Notes: a model not told the origin generated them from the letters alone. Positions 29,432 to 38,049 are shown, counted from the first letter of the stretch. The stretch is DNA of 64,000 bases from Carboxylicivirga mesophila (GCF_018271975.1 NZ_JAGUCN010000015.1:62001-126000), one strand, 5' to 3'. A program made the numbers and translations.

Positions 29432-30751
29432 CTATGATGGACTGCGATACACATATCTGCCTTTTACAAGATTTTTACTAATGCTTTCCCCATCATAAAC
29501 CATACATCCTTTCGAAAATACAAAATCAACACGCCCTTTTAGTGGAAGCTGCTGCGCACCATTACCCTCATAACCTGGTAAATGACAGTATAGATTACGT
29601 TTATAATCAGGATTCCATATCACTACATCTGCGTCACTTCCAACTCTGATTACACCTTTTTTAGGATGAAGCCCCATAAATAAAGCGGGGCGATAAGCAA
29701 TGACATCAACAAACTCCTCAAAAGACATTTTACCCGGCACCACACCACAAGTATAAAGCACCGATAACAAATTCTTAAGCAGGATATACTCATCGGGCCT
29801 GTTAGCCACCTGGCTTTCCTTTATCGTTCCTGTACCAGACAATTTTATCATGGGACGCGCAATAAAAAAATTGGTTTTTTTTAAGCATGGCCATACTTCA
29901 TCCGGCGACAACAGATTTAATCCATTTATTAGAGGAAAACCAGAAAAAATCGAACTATCGCCAATCAAAAGCCTATCCGAATCGGCAATATGAAATGGAA
30001 ACATCAACTCAGCATAAATCAGAGCGTCCTTGTCATATTTTCTAATTATTTCAAGTTCTTCTTTGAAGCATATATTCATTAAACACACAATACAATTCAA
30101 CTCAATGGCCAAATCAATCAATGCTTTTATGTGTCCCAAATGTCTTTGAATCGTGTCTGAATCCACTTCTGCAATACCAGTTCCGTCATTAAACTCACCT
30201 GGCTTAAGCACATCAACTAAAACAGGTGTAGAATCGCGGGCAGCAACAGCCAGCAGCTCCTTAATAGCTGACAGCTCATTGTTATCAACAGGCCACCTCA
30301 AATAAAACGATGCAATGCCTTCGTGTGCATAACAAAAGTCTACATCAACACCCTTAAACAGCTTCCATTTATTAATTGACAAATGAAATCCGTAATCGAC
30401 ATTAATACCGTAATCTATTTGCTTTTTACGCTTGAGTTCGACTTTATATGAATGTGAAACAGTTGGAAGCACAGGTTCAAGCACCGTAGTGGTACCACCG
30501 ATTATTTGTGCCTGATTGAATCGGTTAAGCGCCATTTCATCCTGCTGAACCAACTCTCCAAATAAAATATTAGTATCAATAGCACCAGGCAACACAAACT
30601 TTCCTTCAGCATTAATAACAGGCGTTTCTGGTTCAGGCCTGTCAATTTTTTCGAGTATTTCTACAATTTTATCATTTCCAATTAACACATCCTTTCGAAG
30701 TGCAACTCCATCAACCACAACCTTTCCATTTTTAATAAGAACATAATCCAT
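29432..30751 (-). CDS. Dihydroorotase/hydantoinase-like protein lacking metal ligands
   Basis: A 439-residue protein from the ATG at 30751. An upstream in-frame start at 30847 would add 32 hydrophobic residues before the normal beginning MDYVLIKNGKVVVDG. It has the cyclic amidohydrolase architecture: an N-terminal beta-sandwich piece, a TIM barrel, and the C-terminal GVIRVGSDADVVIWNPD segment. The catalytic residues are missing. The usual DxHxH reads D-T-N-I-L (59-63), the carboxylated-lysine segment reads GIASFYLRWP (145-154) with no Lys, and the His strand reads VCLMNICF (Asn226). It is therefore probably not a classical zinc hydrolase. Annotation as pyrC would be misleading; a structural or regulatory role like the CRMP homologues is possible. 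Confidence 0.8.
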   Translation of the reverse strand: MDYVLIKNGKVVVDGVALRKDVLIGNDKIVEILEKIDRPEPETPVINAEGKFVLPGAIDTNILFGELVQQDEMALNRFNQAQIIGGTTTVLEPVLPTVSHSYKVELKRKKQIDYGINVDYGFHLSINKWKLFKGVDVDFCYAHEGIASFYLRWPVDNNELSAIKELLAVAARDSTPVLVDVLKPGEFNDGTGIAEVDSDTIQRHLGHIKALIDLAIELNCIVCLMNICFKEELEIIRKYDKDALIYAELMFPFHIADSDRLLIGDSSIFSGFPLINGLNLLSPDEVWPCLKKTNFFIARPMIKLSGTGTIKESQVANRPDEYILLKNLLSVLYTCGVVPGKMSFEEFVDVIAYRPALFMGLHPKKGVIRVGSDADVVIWNPDYKRNLYCHLPGYEGNGAQQLPLKGRVDFVFSKGCMVYDGESISKNLVKGRYVYRSPS

Positions 30752-30863
30752 GCCAGTGGTTTTTTGTTTAAATATATCAAATAAGCGAAGTAATAACAAG
30801 GCTATAAGCTTCAGGTAAGTAAGAGAAAGTAAGATTACAACAAGCACTTTGCAAATTCTTATA

Positions 30864-30871
30864 TACTTTTG
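30864..30871 (+). promoter_or_regulatory. -7 element of the DMT transporter gene
   Basis: TACTTTTG is a perfect TAnnTTTG match 15 bases before the ATG at 30887. Its last three bases (TTG, 30869-30871) could be misread as an upstream start codon. Confidence 0.6.
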
Positions 30872-30886
30872 CGAAAAAATTATACA

Positions 30887-31786
30887 ATGTGGTTTTACCT
30901 GGCACTTCTCTCTGCTATTTTCCTCGGAATTTACGACATCTTCAAAAAGGTTTCATTAAACAAAAATGCGGTTCTACCTGTATTGATGATAAGCATTGCG
31001 AGTGCAGCGCTTATATTTCTGCCACTTTTGGTACTTTCAACTTTCGGCATCATACCCAATAACAACCTTCTGTATATACCTGAAATAACCGCAAGTGAAC
31101 ATCTGCAGGTTTTCCTTAAAGCCATCATCGTATTAACATCCTGGATTTTTTCTTTCTTTGCCTTAAAGCATCTTCCAATAACCTTAGTAGCACCCATCAG
31201 AGCAACCGGTCCTTTCTGGACGCTATTAGGTGCCATCCTGATATTTTCAGAACAACTAAATACGTTCCAATGGATTGGTATAGCGATAACTCTTCTATTT
31301 TTCTATCTGTTTACCACAGTCGGAAAACTCGAAGGCATCCACATCAAACGTAACAAGTGGTTTTGGTTCATTATTTTAGCAACACTTAGTGGAGCGGTCA
31401 GTGGTCTTTACGACAAACATTTATTACAAAACATTAACAGACTTGCTGTTCAAAGTTGGTTCTCAATTTACCAAACGCTTATCATGCTTCCCATCATAAT
31501 GTTTTTATGGTACCCCAAACGAAAACGAAGCACCCCTTTTATATTCAGGTGGACAATACCGCTGATTGGCATCTCCCTTGTATCAGCGGATTATATATAT
31601 TTTAAAGCATTAAGCGAACCTGAGGCCCTTATATCTGTCATATCAGCCATAAGAAGAGGCGGTGTAATTATTGCATTTAGTATTGGTGCCATCCTGTTTA
31701 AAGAACAGAACATCCAGCGAAAAACCATATACCTATTGGGTATTATTCTGGGTATCGGCCTACTAATATTTGGCTCTGCACATTAA
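30887..31786 (+). CDS. DMT-superfamily (EamA) transporter
   Basis: A 299-residue inner-membrane protein with about ten hydrophobic helices arranged as two EamA repeats (about 1-135 and 150-295), for example WFYLALLSAIFLGIYDIFKK and IIFWFIILATLSGAVSGLYDK-like segments. The family moves metabolites such as amino acids or nucleotide sugars out of or into the cell; the substrate is not evident. I place the start at the ATG at 30887 because the alternative TTG at 30869 lies within the TACTTTTG -7 element. It is divergent from the degenerate amidohydrolase, 135 bases away, so the two may share a control region. Confidence 0.85.
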   Translation: MWFYLALLSAIFLGIYDIFKKVSLNKNAVLPVLMISIASAALIFLPLLVLSTFGIIPNNNLLYIPEITASEHLQVFLKAIIVLTSWIFSFFALKHLPITLVAPIRATGPFWTLLGAILIFSEQLNTFQWIGIAITLLFFYLFTTVGKLEGIHIKRNKWFWFIILATLSGAVSGLYDKHLLQNINRLAVQSWFSIYQTLIMLPIIMFLWYPKRKRSTPFIFRWTIPLIGISLVSADYIYFKALSEPEALISVISAIRRGGVIIAFSIGAILFKEQNIQRKTIYLLGIILGIGLLIFGSAH

Positions 31787-32049
31787 CCACTGTACGATAA
31801 CGTACATAAATAATTACAAAACCGTACAGATTTGGATGTAAGCTGAATATTGCAAAAAACACATACCTCACTAAATATCTGCCCGTTATAAAACATGGCA
31901 TGCCAATTGCAAAATGAACATCCAGATTGTAACGACAACTACTTGTAATGCAAAAACGCAAATACAAACAAACCTAACTTTTTTGCCCTTGGATAATGAA
32001 GATTCCAGACACTCACAAAGAAAATGGCGATTTCTTTACTACACTATAA

Positions 32050-32210
32050 TAATGGGTTTATTCCCATTAGTATCTTCATTAAAAATCCAGGCGATCGTCT
32101 GAAGAATATTCACCGACACGGTTTCTAGTGTTTTGGCGATAAAGGTGCAATTTCTCTTCAGGCACAGAGGCTGTAACCCGACCCAAAGAGTTCAGCCTCT
32201 TTTTTTATTT
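32050..32210 (+). ncRNA. Candidate structured RNA, family not recognised
   Basis: This stretch combines a 7-bp hairpin, a helix closing a 49-base domain that itself holds a small hairpin, and a strong terminator with a T7 run. It does not look like tmRNA, RNase P RNA, SRP RNA or a common riboswitch. No strict TAnnTTTG promoter was found just upstream, so the 5' end is unknown and the 3' UTR explanation stays open. Confidence 0.25.
32166..32210 (+). terminator. Intrinsic terminator
   Basis: AGAGGCTG (32166-32173) pairs with CAGCCTCT (32193-32200), followed by TTTTTTTATTT. It lies 380 bases after the transporter stop and before the promoter of the next gene. Confidence 0.85.
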
Positions 32211-32270
32211 CCTCCCGCATAGCACTATTAGATTGTGAATAAACCTGTTAATAACAATTTACACCACACC

Positions 32271-32300
32271 TTGCTGATGCTGATAAAATTGATATTTTTG
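32271..32300 (+). promoter_or_regulatory. Promoter of the TPR-DUF368-aroE operon
   Basis: TTG (32271-32273), 19 bases, then TATTTTTG (32293-32300). Close to consensus, 20 bases before the ATG. Confidence 0.7.
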
Positions 32301-32320
32301 TATCATTAAAACACGATTAT

Positions 32321-33730
32321 ATGCAGGATTTCTTGCACGCAAGTCACGACGATGTTTTGCAGGCGATTGAACGATTTGAAAAAATGATTAGTGCGGAGAA
32401 AGTTGAATATTTTGACGTGCATCAGATAGAAAACATCTACGATTTTTATTACGAAAAAAACTTAATTGAACACGCACAACAAATCTTAACCATTGGCCTC
32501 TCGCAACATCCCGACTCCCCTGCCTTAATGGTCAAAAAAGCCATCTTCATGGCTGAACATGGCAACATTGATGAAGCCTATAAACTTCTGAAAGAATTAG
32601 CTCCACTCGACGCTTCAAATCCTGATGTATACATGACGTTGGGGTGGATTATGCTTCAAAAAAGCAACACCCTTGAAGCTGTTAGCTATTTTGGGAAAGC
32701 TGTAGAAATTGCTTTTGAAGATAAAGAAGATATTCTACTGGAAATAAGCTACAACCTCAATCAGCACGAGCTTTATCTGGAATCGATTAAATTTCTGGAA
32801 CAATTACTGGAACTTAATCGTGATAACGAAAATGCTCTGTTCGAATATGCCTTTTCACTAGATAAAATTCTGGAGTACGATAAAAGCATTGAAGCCTACC
32901 AACAATTACTGGAAACCAATCCGTTTTCAGATAATGGCTGGTACAACCTGGCAATCATTTATAATAAGACCGGCAAGCATGAGGAAGCTTGCAAGGCCTA
33001 TGAATACACTATCACCATCAATCCTCAGCACGAAGAGGCCTATTTCAATATGGGCAACAGCCTGGTTCAATCTGGTTGTTTCAAAGAAGCAATTGATGCA
33101 TATAGTGAACACATTACAATTGGTGACGACCTGACACTAACCTACCAATACATGGCAGATTGCTGGGAGCAACTTGGCAACTACGACTTGGCCATCAGGC
33201 TATACCAATTGGTGATTAAGCTGGCCCCAAAACAATCAGATGCATGGTATGGATTAGGAACTACACTGATGGAAAATGAGGATTTCTCTGGTGGCTTACA
33301 GGCAATCGATCAGGCCATATCTATCAATCCGTTAAATGCTGATTACTGGTTTGCCCACGCGCGCGGGTTGTTCGAATTAGACAAGGTAGAAGATGCAGCA
33401 CGCAGCCTGGAAAATGGCCTTAACCTTGATCCGCATGAATTAGCAGGCTGGCTTGAGCTAATTAAACTAAAAATTGTATTAATCGAACATTTTGACATTA
33501 AGGCTTACATCAGTAGCCTGCATGAACAATATGAAGATACAGCATCCATACATTATTTGAGTGCTGTGGCACACTTCCGATATTTAAGCAACAGAAATGA
33601 AGCCCTGTCTGCATTATCAAAGGCCCTGAGCATTGACTTCGGTGGCATAAAGGATATTGAAAATGACTACCCTGAATTTATTGCAGACAAAACAGTTCAA
33701 CAACTCATCAACAATTACTGTAACGAATAA
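32321..33730 (+). CDS. Cytoplasmic tetratricopeptide-repeat protein
   Basis: A 469-residue protein made almost entirely of TPR repeats (about ten), for example NAKSFEYA-type helices ENALFEYAFSLDKILEYDKS, NGWYNLAIIYNKTGKHEEA and EEAYFNMGNSLVQSGCFKEA. It has no signal peptide and no membrane helix, so it is probably a cytosolic protein-interaction scaffold. It is the first gene of a tight run: the DUF368 gene begins 5 bases after its stop and aroE follows. The N-terminal 70 residues (FLHASHDDVLQAIERFEKMI) are helical but not clear TPRs. Its partner is unknown. Confidence 0.8.
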   Translation: MQDFLHASHDDVLQAIERFEKMISAEKVEYFDVHQIENIYDFYYEKNLIEHAQQILTIGLSQHPDSPALMVKKAIFMAEHGNIDEAYKLLKELAPLDASNPDVYMTLGWIMLQKSNTLEAVSYFGKAVEIAFEDKEDILLEISYNLNQHELYLESIKFLEQLLELNRDNENALFEYAFSLDKILEYDKSIEAYQQLLETNPFSDNGWYNLAIIYNKTGKHEEACKAYEYTITINPQHEEAYFNMGNSLVQSGCFKEAIDAYSEHITIGDDLTLTYQYMADCWEQLGNYDLAIRLYQLVIKLAPKQSDAWYGLGTTLMENEDFSGGLQAIDQAISINPLNADYWFAHARGLFELDKVEDAARSLENGLNLDPHELAGWLELIKLKIVLIEHFDIKAYISSLHEQYEDTASIHYLSAVAHFRYLSNRNEALSALSKALSIDFGGIKDIENDYPEFIADKTVQQLINNYCNE

Positions 33731-33735
33731 GGTAA

Positions 33736-34647
33736 ATGAATAATTCACTCTTATCATTAATACAAACAGCCCTAAAAGGAGCTGCAATGGGCGCTGCCAA
33801 CGTTATACCAGGTGTATCCGGTGGTACCATCGCTTTAATAACCGGCATTTTCGAACGCTTGATTAATGCCATTAAGTCGTTTAACGGCAAAGCCATCCAG
33901 CTACTGGTTAAAGGTGAAATCAAAGCCTTGATAAGGCATATTGATTTATACTTCTTATTGGCCCTGTTCACAGGTATTGGAGTGGCTATTATTAGCTTAG
34001 CACGCCTGTTTGAATACCTTTTCATCAACTATCCAATTTACATTTGGGCGTATTTCTTCGGTTTGGTAATGGCTTCCATCTACTTTGTAGGTAAAACAGT
34101 AAAGAGTTGGACAACTTCTACTATTATCAGCCTTATAGTAGGAACAGCTATTGCAGTGTCTATCTCTGTATTAACACCAGCCAGTCAGAACGATTCATTT
34201 TTATACCTCATTCTTTGCGGCGTTGTGGCCATATGCAGTATGATACTACCCGGATTGTCAGGCTCATTTGTACTTATTCTGATGGGCAATTACCAATTGG
34301 TAATGATTGATGCAGTTAACAATATGGCCATAGAAATTTTGTTACCTGTTGCGTTGGGTGCGGGAGTTGGATTAATCGCCTTTTCACACTTCCTATCGTG
34401 GCTGCTGAAAAAGTACCATAACCAAACCATCGCTCTGCTGACAGGCTTTATTGCCGGTTCACTAGGTATTCTATGGCCATGGAAACACGAAATAACCCAG
34501 CAATTTGGCGATAAGGTTAAAACAGTTGACTTCAACTATTATCTACCAGAACTTAATACTGAATTTTATTTTGCTGTACTTTTTATTATTTTAGGTTTGG
34601 CCAGCATTATTATTACAGAACTTTTAGCAACAAAGAAACAAAAGTAG
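33736..34647 (+). CDS. DUF368 membrane protein, polyprenyl-phosphate translocase family
   Basis: A 303-residue integral membrane protein with about eight to nine helices. The DUF368 signature is ANVIPGVSGGTIALITGIFE (about 20-39), repeated in a second half as SMILPGLSGSFVLILMGNY (about 164-182), as expected for the inverted-repeat topology. Members of DUF368 (PopT) have been reported to flip undecaprenyl phosphate back across the cytoplasmic membrane for reuse in peptidoglycan and polysaccharide synthesis. The gene lies 5 bases after a TPR gene and 2 bases before aroE. The role as C55-P recycler is inferred from the family. Confidence 0.9.
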   Translation: MNNSLLSLIQTALKGAAMGAANVIPGVSGGTIALITGIFERLINAIKSFNGKAIQLLVKGEIKALIRHIDLYFLLALFTGIGVAIISLARLFEYLFINYPIYIWAYFFGLVMASIYFVGKTVKSWTTSTIISLIVGTAIAVSISVLTPASQNDSFLYLILCGVVAICSMILPGLSGSFVLILMGNYQLVMIDAVNNMAIEILLPVALGAGVGLIAFSHFLSWLLKKYHNQTIALLTGFIAGSLGILWPWKHEITQQFGDKVKTVDFNYYLPELNTEFYFAVLFIILGLASIIITELLATKKQK

Positions 34648-34649
34648 TT

Positions 34650-35390
34650 ATGAGAACATTTGGTTTAATAGGCTTTCCTTTAGCACAATCATTCTCCCAA
34701 AAATATTTCACACAGAAATTTGAAAATGAAAATATTGATGCCAGGTACCTAAACTTTGAAATAGAAAACATTGATGAGTTACCGGCCTTATTGAACCAAC
34801 ACCCCTATATAGCTGGTTTTAGCGTCACAATACCACACAAAGAAAAGGTATTAAAATACCTCGACGAGATGGATGAAACAGCTCAAAAAGCCGGCGCCTG
34901 CAATGCTATTAAAGTCACCTGGGAAAATAAAATACCAAAACTAACTGGCTACAACACTGATTTAATTGGTTTCTCAGAATCAATAAAGCCACTATTACAG
35001 AAGCACCACCAGAAGGCACTAATACTTGGAACAGGAGGAGCTGCTAAAGCCATTGCCCATGCCTTCCGCCTGATGGATATCGACTACAAATATGTTTCAC
35101 GGACTAAAGGTTCAGATAGCCTATGTTATTCAGACATCACTTCTGAAATCATGAAAGACTACACGGTACTGGTTAATTGCACACCTTTAGGCATGTTCCC
35201 TAATATCAACACCTGTCCGGATATACCTTACAATCTGGTTACGGACAAACATTTGCTGTATGACCTGACATACAACCCACCTACGACCTTATTTATGCAA
35301 AAAGGCATTGAGCAAGGTGCAACTACTAAGAACGGCTTGGACATGCTACACCTTCAAGCCGAAGCCGCCTGGAAGATTTGGAATTCTTAA
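34650..35390 (+). CDS. aroE: Shikimate dehydrogenase
   Basis: NADPH-dependent reduction of 3-dehydroshikimate in chorismate synthesis. The 246 residues are a little shorter than the E. coli enzyme. Catalytic Lys64 lies in SVTIPHKEKV and Asp104 in GYNTDLIGF; the nucleotide-binding loop is ILGTGGAAKAI (about 125-135), and NCTPLGM and GLDMLHLQAEAAW are typical C-terminal motifs. The basic NRxxx motif that selects NADPH appears as VSRTKGS. It is the last gene of the TPR-DUF368-aroE run and is convergent with truA, whose stop is 8 bases beyond. No terminator was noticed between them. Confidence 0.96.
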   Translation: MRTFGLIGFPLAQSFSQKYFTQKFENENIDARYLNFEIENIDELPALLNQHPYIAGFSVTIPHKEKVLKYLDEMDETAQKAGACNAIKVTWENKIPKLTGYNTDLIGFSESIKPLLQKHHQKALILGTGGAAKAIAHAFRLMDIDYKYVSRTKGSDSLCYSDITSEIMKDYTVLVNCTPLGMFPNINTCPDIPYNLVTDKHLLYDLTYNPPTTLFMQKGIEQGATTKNGLDMLHLQAEAAWKIWNS

Positions 35391-35397
35391 ACACTAT

Positions 35398-36177
35398 CTA
35401 ACTAAAAGGAGGCTGACGCTTAACTTTTGACTCGAACACCTCTTGAGGGTATTCTATATCAACCAGAAACAATGCCTGGGGCGGAACAGAAGTGCCCGCC
35501 TCACCTCTATCCATACTTTCAATCACTTTTTTGAATTGCTGCAGCGATAGCTTACCGCGCCCAACTTCCAACAAGGTTCCAACAACCGCACGAACCATAT
35601 TTCTTAAGAAGCGATCTGCTTTAATAACAAAAACAGCACCTTGTGCCCGTGGCTCCCAGGCAGCATACAATATTTTACAATTATTGGTTTTTGTATCGGT
35701 ATGTAATTTACTGAAGCTGGTAAAATCCGTATAGTCAAAAAGTAGCTTTGCTGCTTTATTCATTAATTCTATATCGACCCTAAACAAAGGCCGGTAACTA
35801 AATTCCGACAAAAAAGGATTCTTCTCGGTTTGAAGATAGTAGTGATAGGTTCTGGAGCTGGCATGAAATCGACTATGAGCCTCGCCATCTACCTTCAATA
35901 TTGAATAAACGACAATATCCTTGCCTACTATCCTGTTCACTTTAAACACCAACTGCTCCGGGTCTTCAATCACTCCAACACAATCAAAATGCGCTACAAA
36001 ATACGAGGCATGTACACCTGTATCCGTGCGGCCGCAACCAACAACATTAATATCTTGACGCAGTGCTTTATTAAGGGCATCATTCATCACCTCCTGCACC
36101 GAAATGGCGTTAGGCTGTATCTGCCAGCCATGAAAACGACTTCCATTGTAGGCCATTTCGATAAAATACCTGTGCAT
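35398..36177 (-). CDS. truA: tRNA pseudouridine synthase A
   Basis: Makes pseudouridine at positions 38-40 of the tRNA anticodon arm. It has 259 residues from the ATG at 36177. The upstream in-frame ATG at 36204 lies inside a perfect -7 element (TAAGTTTG, complement of 36202-36209), so the shorter form is right. Catalytic Asp52 lies in GCGRTDTGVHA; the N-terminal FIEMAYNGSRFHGWQ, FLRNMVRAVVGTLLEVG and the C-terminal PPQALFLVDIEYP motifs are all present. It is cytosolic and a single gene, convergent with aroE. Confidence 0.96.
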   Translation of the reverse strand: MHRYFIEMAYNGSRFHGWQIQPNAISVQEVMNDALNKALRQDINVVGCGRTDTGVHASYFVAHFDCVGVIEDPEQLVFKVNRIVGKDIVVYSILKVDGEAHSRFHASSRTYHYYLQTEKNPFLSEFSYRPLFRVDIELMNKAAKLLFDYTDFTSFSKLHTDTKTNNCKILYAAWEPRAQGAVFVIKADRFLRNMVRAVVGTLLEVGRGKLSLQQFKKVIESMDRGEAGTSVPPQALFLVDIEYPQEVFESKVKRQPPFS

Positions 36178-36201
36178 AGTTCCAATTGTAAAATTCAAGC
36201 G

Positions 36202-36209
36202 CAAACTTA
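36202..36209 (-). promoter_or_regulatory. -7 element of truA
   Basis: The complement TAAGTTTG is a TAnnTTTG match 25 bases before the ATG at 36177. It decides between two candidate starts. Confidence 0.6.
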
Positions 36210-36319
36210 AAAAATTATCGCCTCACTTACCACATTCTTCAAGGTTGACATCATATAAGCAAATGGCTAACTTTAATAGATAGCAACATATTTTACTTAA
36301 AACCAATAAACTTTACACC

Positions 36320-36763
36320 ATGGAAACAATCAACGCGAAGACTGTAAGTCCTGAAATTACACCAATTAAAAAGGTTCTTGACACTTTATTAATAGCTCAG
36401 GAAGAAGGCAATCTTGAGCAATTTTCGAAGTGTTTTGCTCAAGACGAAAACACCTTAAACATTGGTACTGATTTAGATGAAATATGGTATGGGTGGTATG
36501 CTTTTTACGAATGGATGACCCAGGCAATAAAAACAAAACCAGACTATACTATAGCAGCCAAAGATACACGTATTCAACTGAGCCAATGCAAAGAGGTTGC
36601 CTGGTATTCACAACTACTTGACACCTGCTTTGAAACCAAGGGAGAACCATTCAGGCTGGAAGGATTCAGACACACCGGAGTGCTGGAAAAAAGAGATGGC
36701 AATTGGCTGATCGTTCAAAGCCACATTTCTGTACCTGACAACACTTTACCACCAACTGAATAA
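36320..36763 (+). CDS. SnoaL-like / NTF2-fold protein
   Basis: A 147-residue protein with the cone-shaped NTF2-like fold pattern: an N-terminal helical part (VLDTLLIAQEEGNLEQFSKC), then FAQDENTLNIGTDLDEIWYG, and strands ending in TGVLEKRDGNWLIVQSHISVP. This is the style of the SnoaL-3/DUF4440 group, where W-x-IVQxHxS is typical. There is no signal peptide. Such proteins may be small-molecule enzymes or binding proteins; no function can be given. The isoaspartyl methyltransferase gene begins 9 bases after the stop, so co-transcription is likely. Confidence 0.8.
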   Translation: METINAKTVSPEITPIKKVLDTLLIAQEEGNLEQFSKCFAQDENTLNIGTDLDEIWYGWYAFYEWMTQAIKTKPDYTIAAKDTRIQLSQCKEVAWYSQLLDTCFETKGEPFRLEGFRHTGVLEKRDGNWLIVQSHISVPDNTLPPTE

Positions 36764-36772
36764 AAGTCAGCA

Positions 36773-37459
36773 ATGTTTGTTTCAGTCATAACAGCCACAC
36801 TAATTGTAATATTTACACAAGATTATAACTTGATGAGAGTCCGAATGGTGGAAGAACAAATTATCAGCAGGGGAATCACCGATAAAGAGGTAATTAAAGC
36901 ACTTAAAAACGTCCCCAGACATGCGTTTGTTCCATCCGAACTGCAGCAATTTGCCTACGAAGACAGGCCGCTGCCCATTGGCTATAACCAAACCATTTCG
37001 CAGCCATACATTGTTGCCTACATGACAGAATTACTAAACCTTTCACCGAAGGATAAGGTACTGGAGATTGGCACGGGCTCAGGCTATCAAGCCGCTATTC
37101 TCGCCGAAGTAGCTAAAGAAGTATATACGATTGAAATTGTTAAACCTCTGGGCACGCAAGCCACACATACTTTAGATTCGCTAGGCTATGAGAATGTGTA
37201 TTGTAAAATAGGCGATGGCTATCACGGATGGGAAGAACATCAGCCCTACGATGCCATCATGCTGACTGCAGCCCCTGAGAGCATACCTGAACCTCTCATT
37301 GACCAACTAAAGGAAGGCGGTTCTATTATCGCCCCTATAAAAACTGGTTTTCACCAGCAACTAATCATCTATCATAAAAAAAATGGAAAGTTGAGAAGCA
37401 AACGACTGATTAGCGTTCGATTTGTTCCATTTACACGAGAAGCTAATAAACAAAAATAG
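36773..37459 (+). CDS. pcm: Protein-L-isoaspartate O-methyltransferase, possibly exported
   Basis: Methylates abnormal isoaspartyl residues with SAM as a first step in protein repair. It has 228 residues. SAM motif I is VLEIGTGSGYQAAIL (about 87-101), the pre-motif is ISQPYIVAYMTELL, and post-motifs include YDAIMLTAAPESIPEPL. The N-terminus MFVSVITATLIVIFTQDYN is hydrophobic and resembles a Bacteroidota signal peptide ending before Gln-Asp. The alternative ATG at 36833 (LMRVRMVEEQI) would give a cytosolic form of about 208 residues. I keep the longer form because the gene then begins 9 bases after its neighbour. Its localisation is uncertain. Confidence 0.9.
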   Translation: MFVSVITATLIVIFTQDYNLMRVRMVEEQIISRGITDKEVIKALKNVPRHAFVPSELQQFAYEDRPLPIGYNQTISQPYIVAYMTELLNLSPKDKVLEIGTGSGYQAAILAEVAKEVYTIEIVKPLGTQATHTLDSLGYENVYCKIGDGYHGWEEHQPYDAIMLTAAPESIPEPLIDQLKEGGSIIAPIKTGFHQQLIIYHKKNGKLRSKRLISVRFVPFTREANKQK

Positions 37460-37509
37460 AACCTATGCGTTTAGCTTTATATTGTATAACAATTAATTAA
37501 CACAAACTA

Positions 37510-38049
37510 ATGAAACAAACATTTGCAATCCTAATACTTATTCTACTATCATGCGCTATTACATATAGTCAGCAATCCTTTTACGATTTTAATGTAAATA
37601 CCATTGATGGTCAAACATATGATTTATCAGCACTTAAAGGAAAAAAAGTGATGGTTGTTAATGTGGCCAGTAAATGTGGATTAACTCCTCAGTACGAACA
37701 ACTTCAAAAAGTACATGAATTATATGGCGGAGATGACTTTATGATTATAGGATTTCCGGCCAACAATTTTTTAAGCCAGGAGCCCGGCTCTAATGATGAT
37801 ATCAAAACATTCTGTACTGAGAACTATGGCGTCACCTTTTTAATGATGAGTAAAATATCTGTGAAAGGTGACGATATACACCCACTCTATAAATGGTTAA
37901 CAACTGGAGAATTAAACAACTTTGGAGATAGCAAGGTAAAATGGAATTTCCAGAAATATTTAATCAATCAACAAGGAGAAATTGAAAAAGTGATTGATCC
38001 TAAAACGAAACCTGATGACCAGGAAATTATCGAATGGATAATGAATTAA
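37510..38049 (+). CDS. Glutathione peroxidase family thiol peroxidase, exported
   Basis: A 179-residue Cys-type GPx that reduces hydroperoxides. The peroxidatic Cys56 lies in NVASKCGLTPQYEQL (Cys, not selenocysteine), followed by GFPANNFLSQEPGS and the WNFQKYLI motif; the FTENYGV-type stretch carries a further Cys (FCTENYGV). In bacteria such proteins usually use thioredoxin rather than glutathione. An N-terminal signal sequence (FAILILILLSCAITYSQ) indicates export; a lipobox-like LLSC is possible but the processing site is not certain. It lies 50 bases after pcm, perhaps in the same transcript, and is followed by an intrinsic terminator at 38122-38155. Confidence 0.92.
   Translation: MKQTFAILILILLSCAITYSQQSFYDFNVNTIDGQTYDLSALKGKKVMVVNVASKCGLTPQYEQLQKVHELYGGDDFMIIGFPANNFLSQEPGSNDDIKTFCTENYGVTFLMMSKISVKGDDIHPLYKWLTTGELNNFGDSKVKWNFQKYLINQQGEIEKVIDPKTKPDDQEIIEWIMN

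Larger units (their letters stand above)
31787..32320 (+). other. 534-base intergenic region with several stable hairpins
   Basis: No convincing coding sequence was found here. Inverted repeats are TGTACG/CGTACA (31791-31806), TAATGGG/CCCATTA (32050-32069), a closing helix CTGAAGA/TCTTCAG (32099-32105 with 32155-32161) enclosing a smaller hairpin, and an intrinsic terminator (32166-32210). The arrangement suggests a structured RNA ending at that terminator, or a long 3' UTR of the transporter gene. The promoter of the next gene follows at 32271-32300. Confidence 0.5.

Noticed and set aside
30752-30847. Hydrophobic 32-residue N-terminal extension of the amidohydrolase
   Set aside because: The homologous start of the family is MDYVLIKNGK at 30751; the extension overlaps the divergent control region and is likely non-coding.
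30869-30886. TTG start for the DMT transporter, adding six residues
   Set aside because: The TTG is the end of a perfect TACTTTTG -7 element, so it would not be transcribed; the ATG at 30887 fits.
31914-32102. A 62-codon plus-strand reading frame in the 534-base gap
   Set aside because: It has no promoter signal and low-complexity Thr/Gln content, it crosses a stable hairpin, and I recognise no family.
36178-36204. Longer TruA from the ATG at 36204
   Set aside because: It overlaps the TAAGTTTG promoter element and adds residues not typical of the family.
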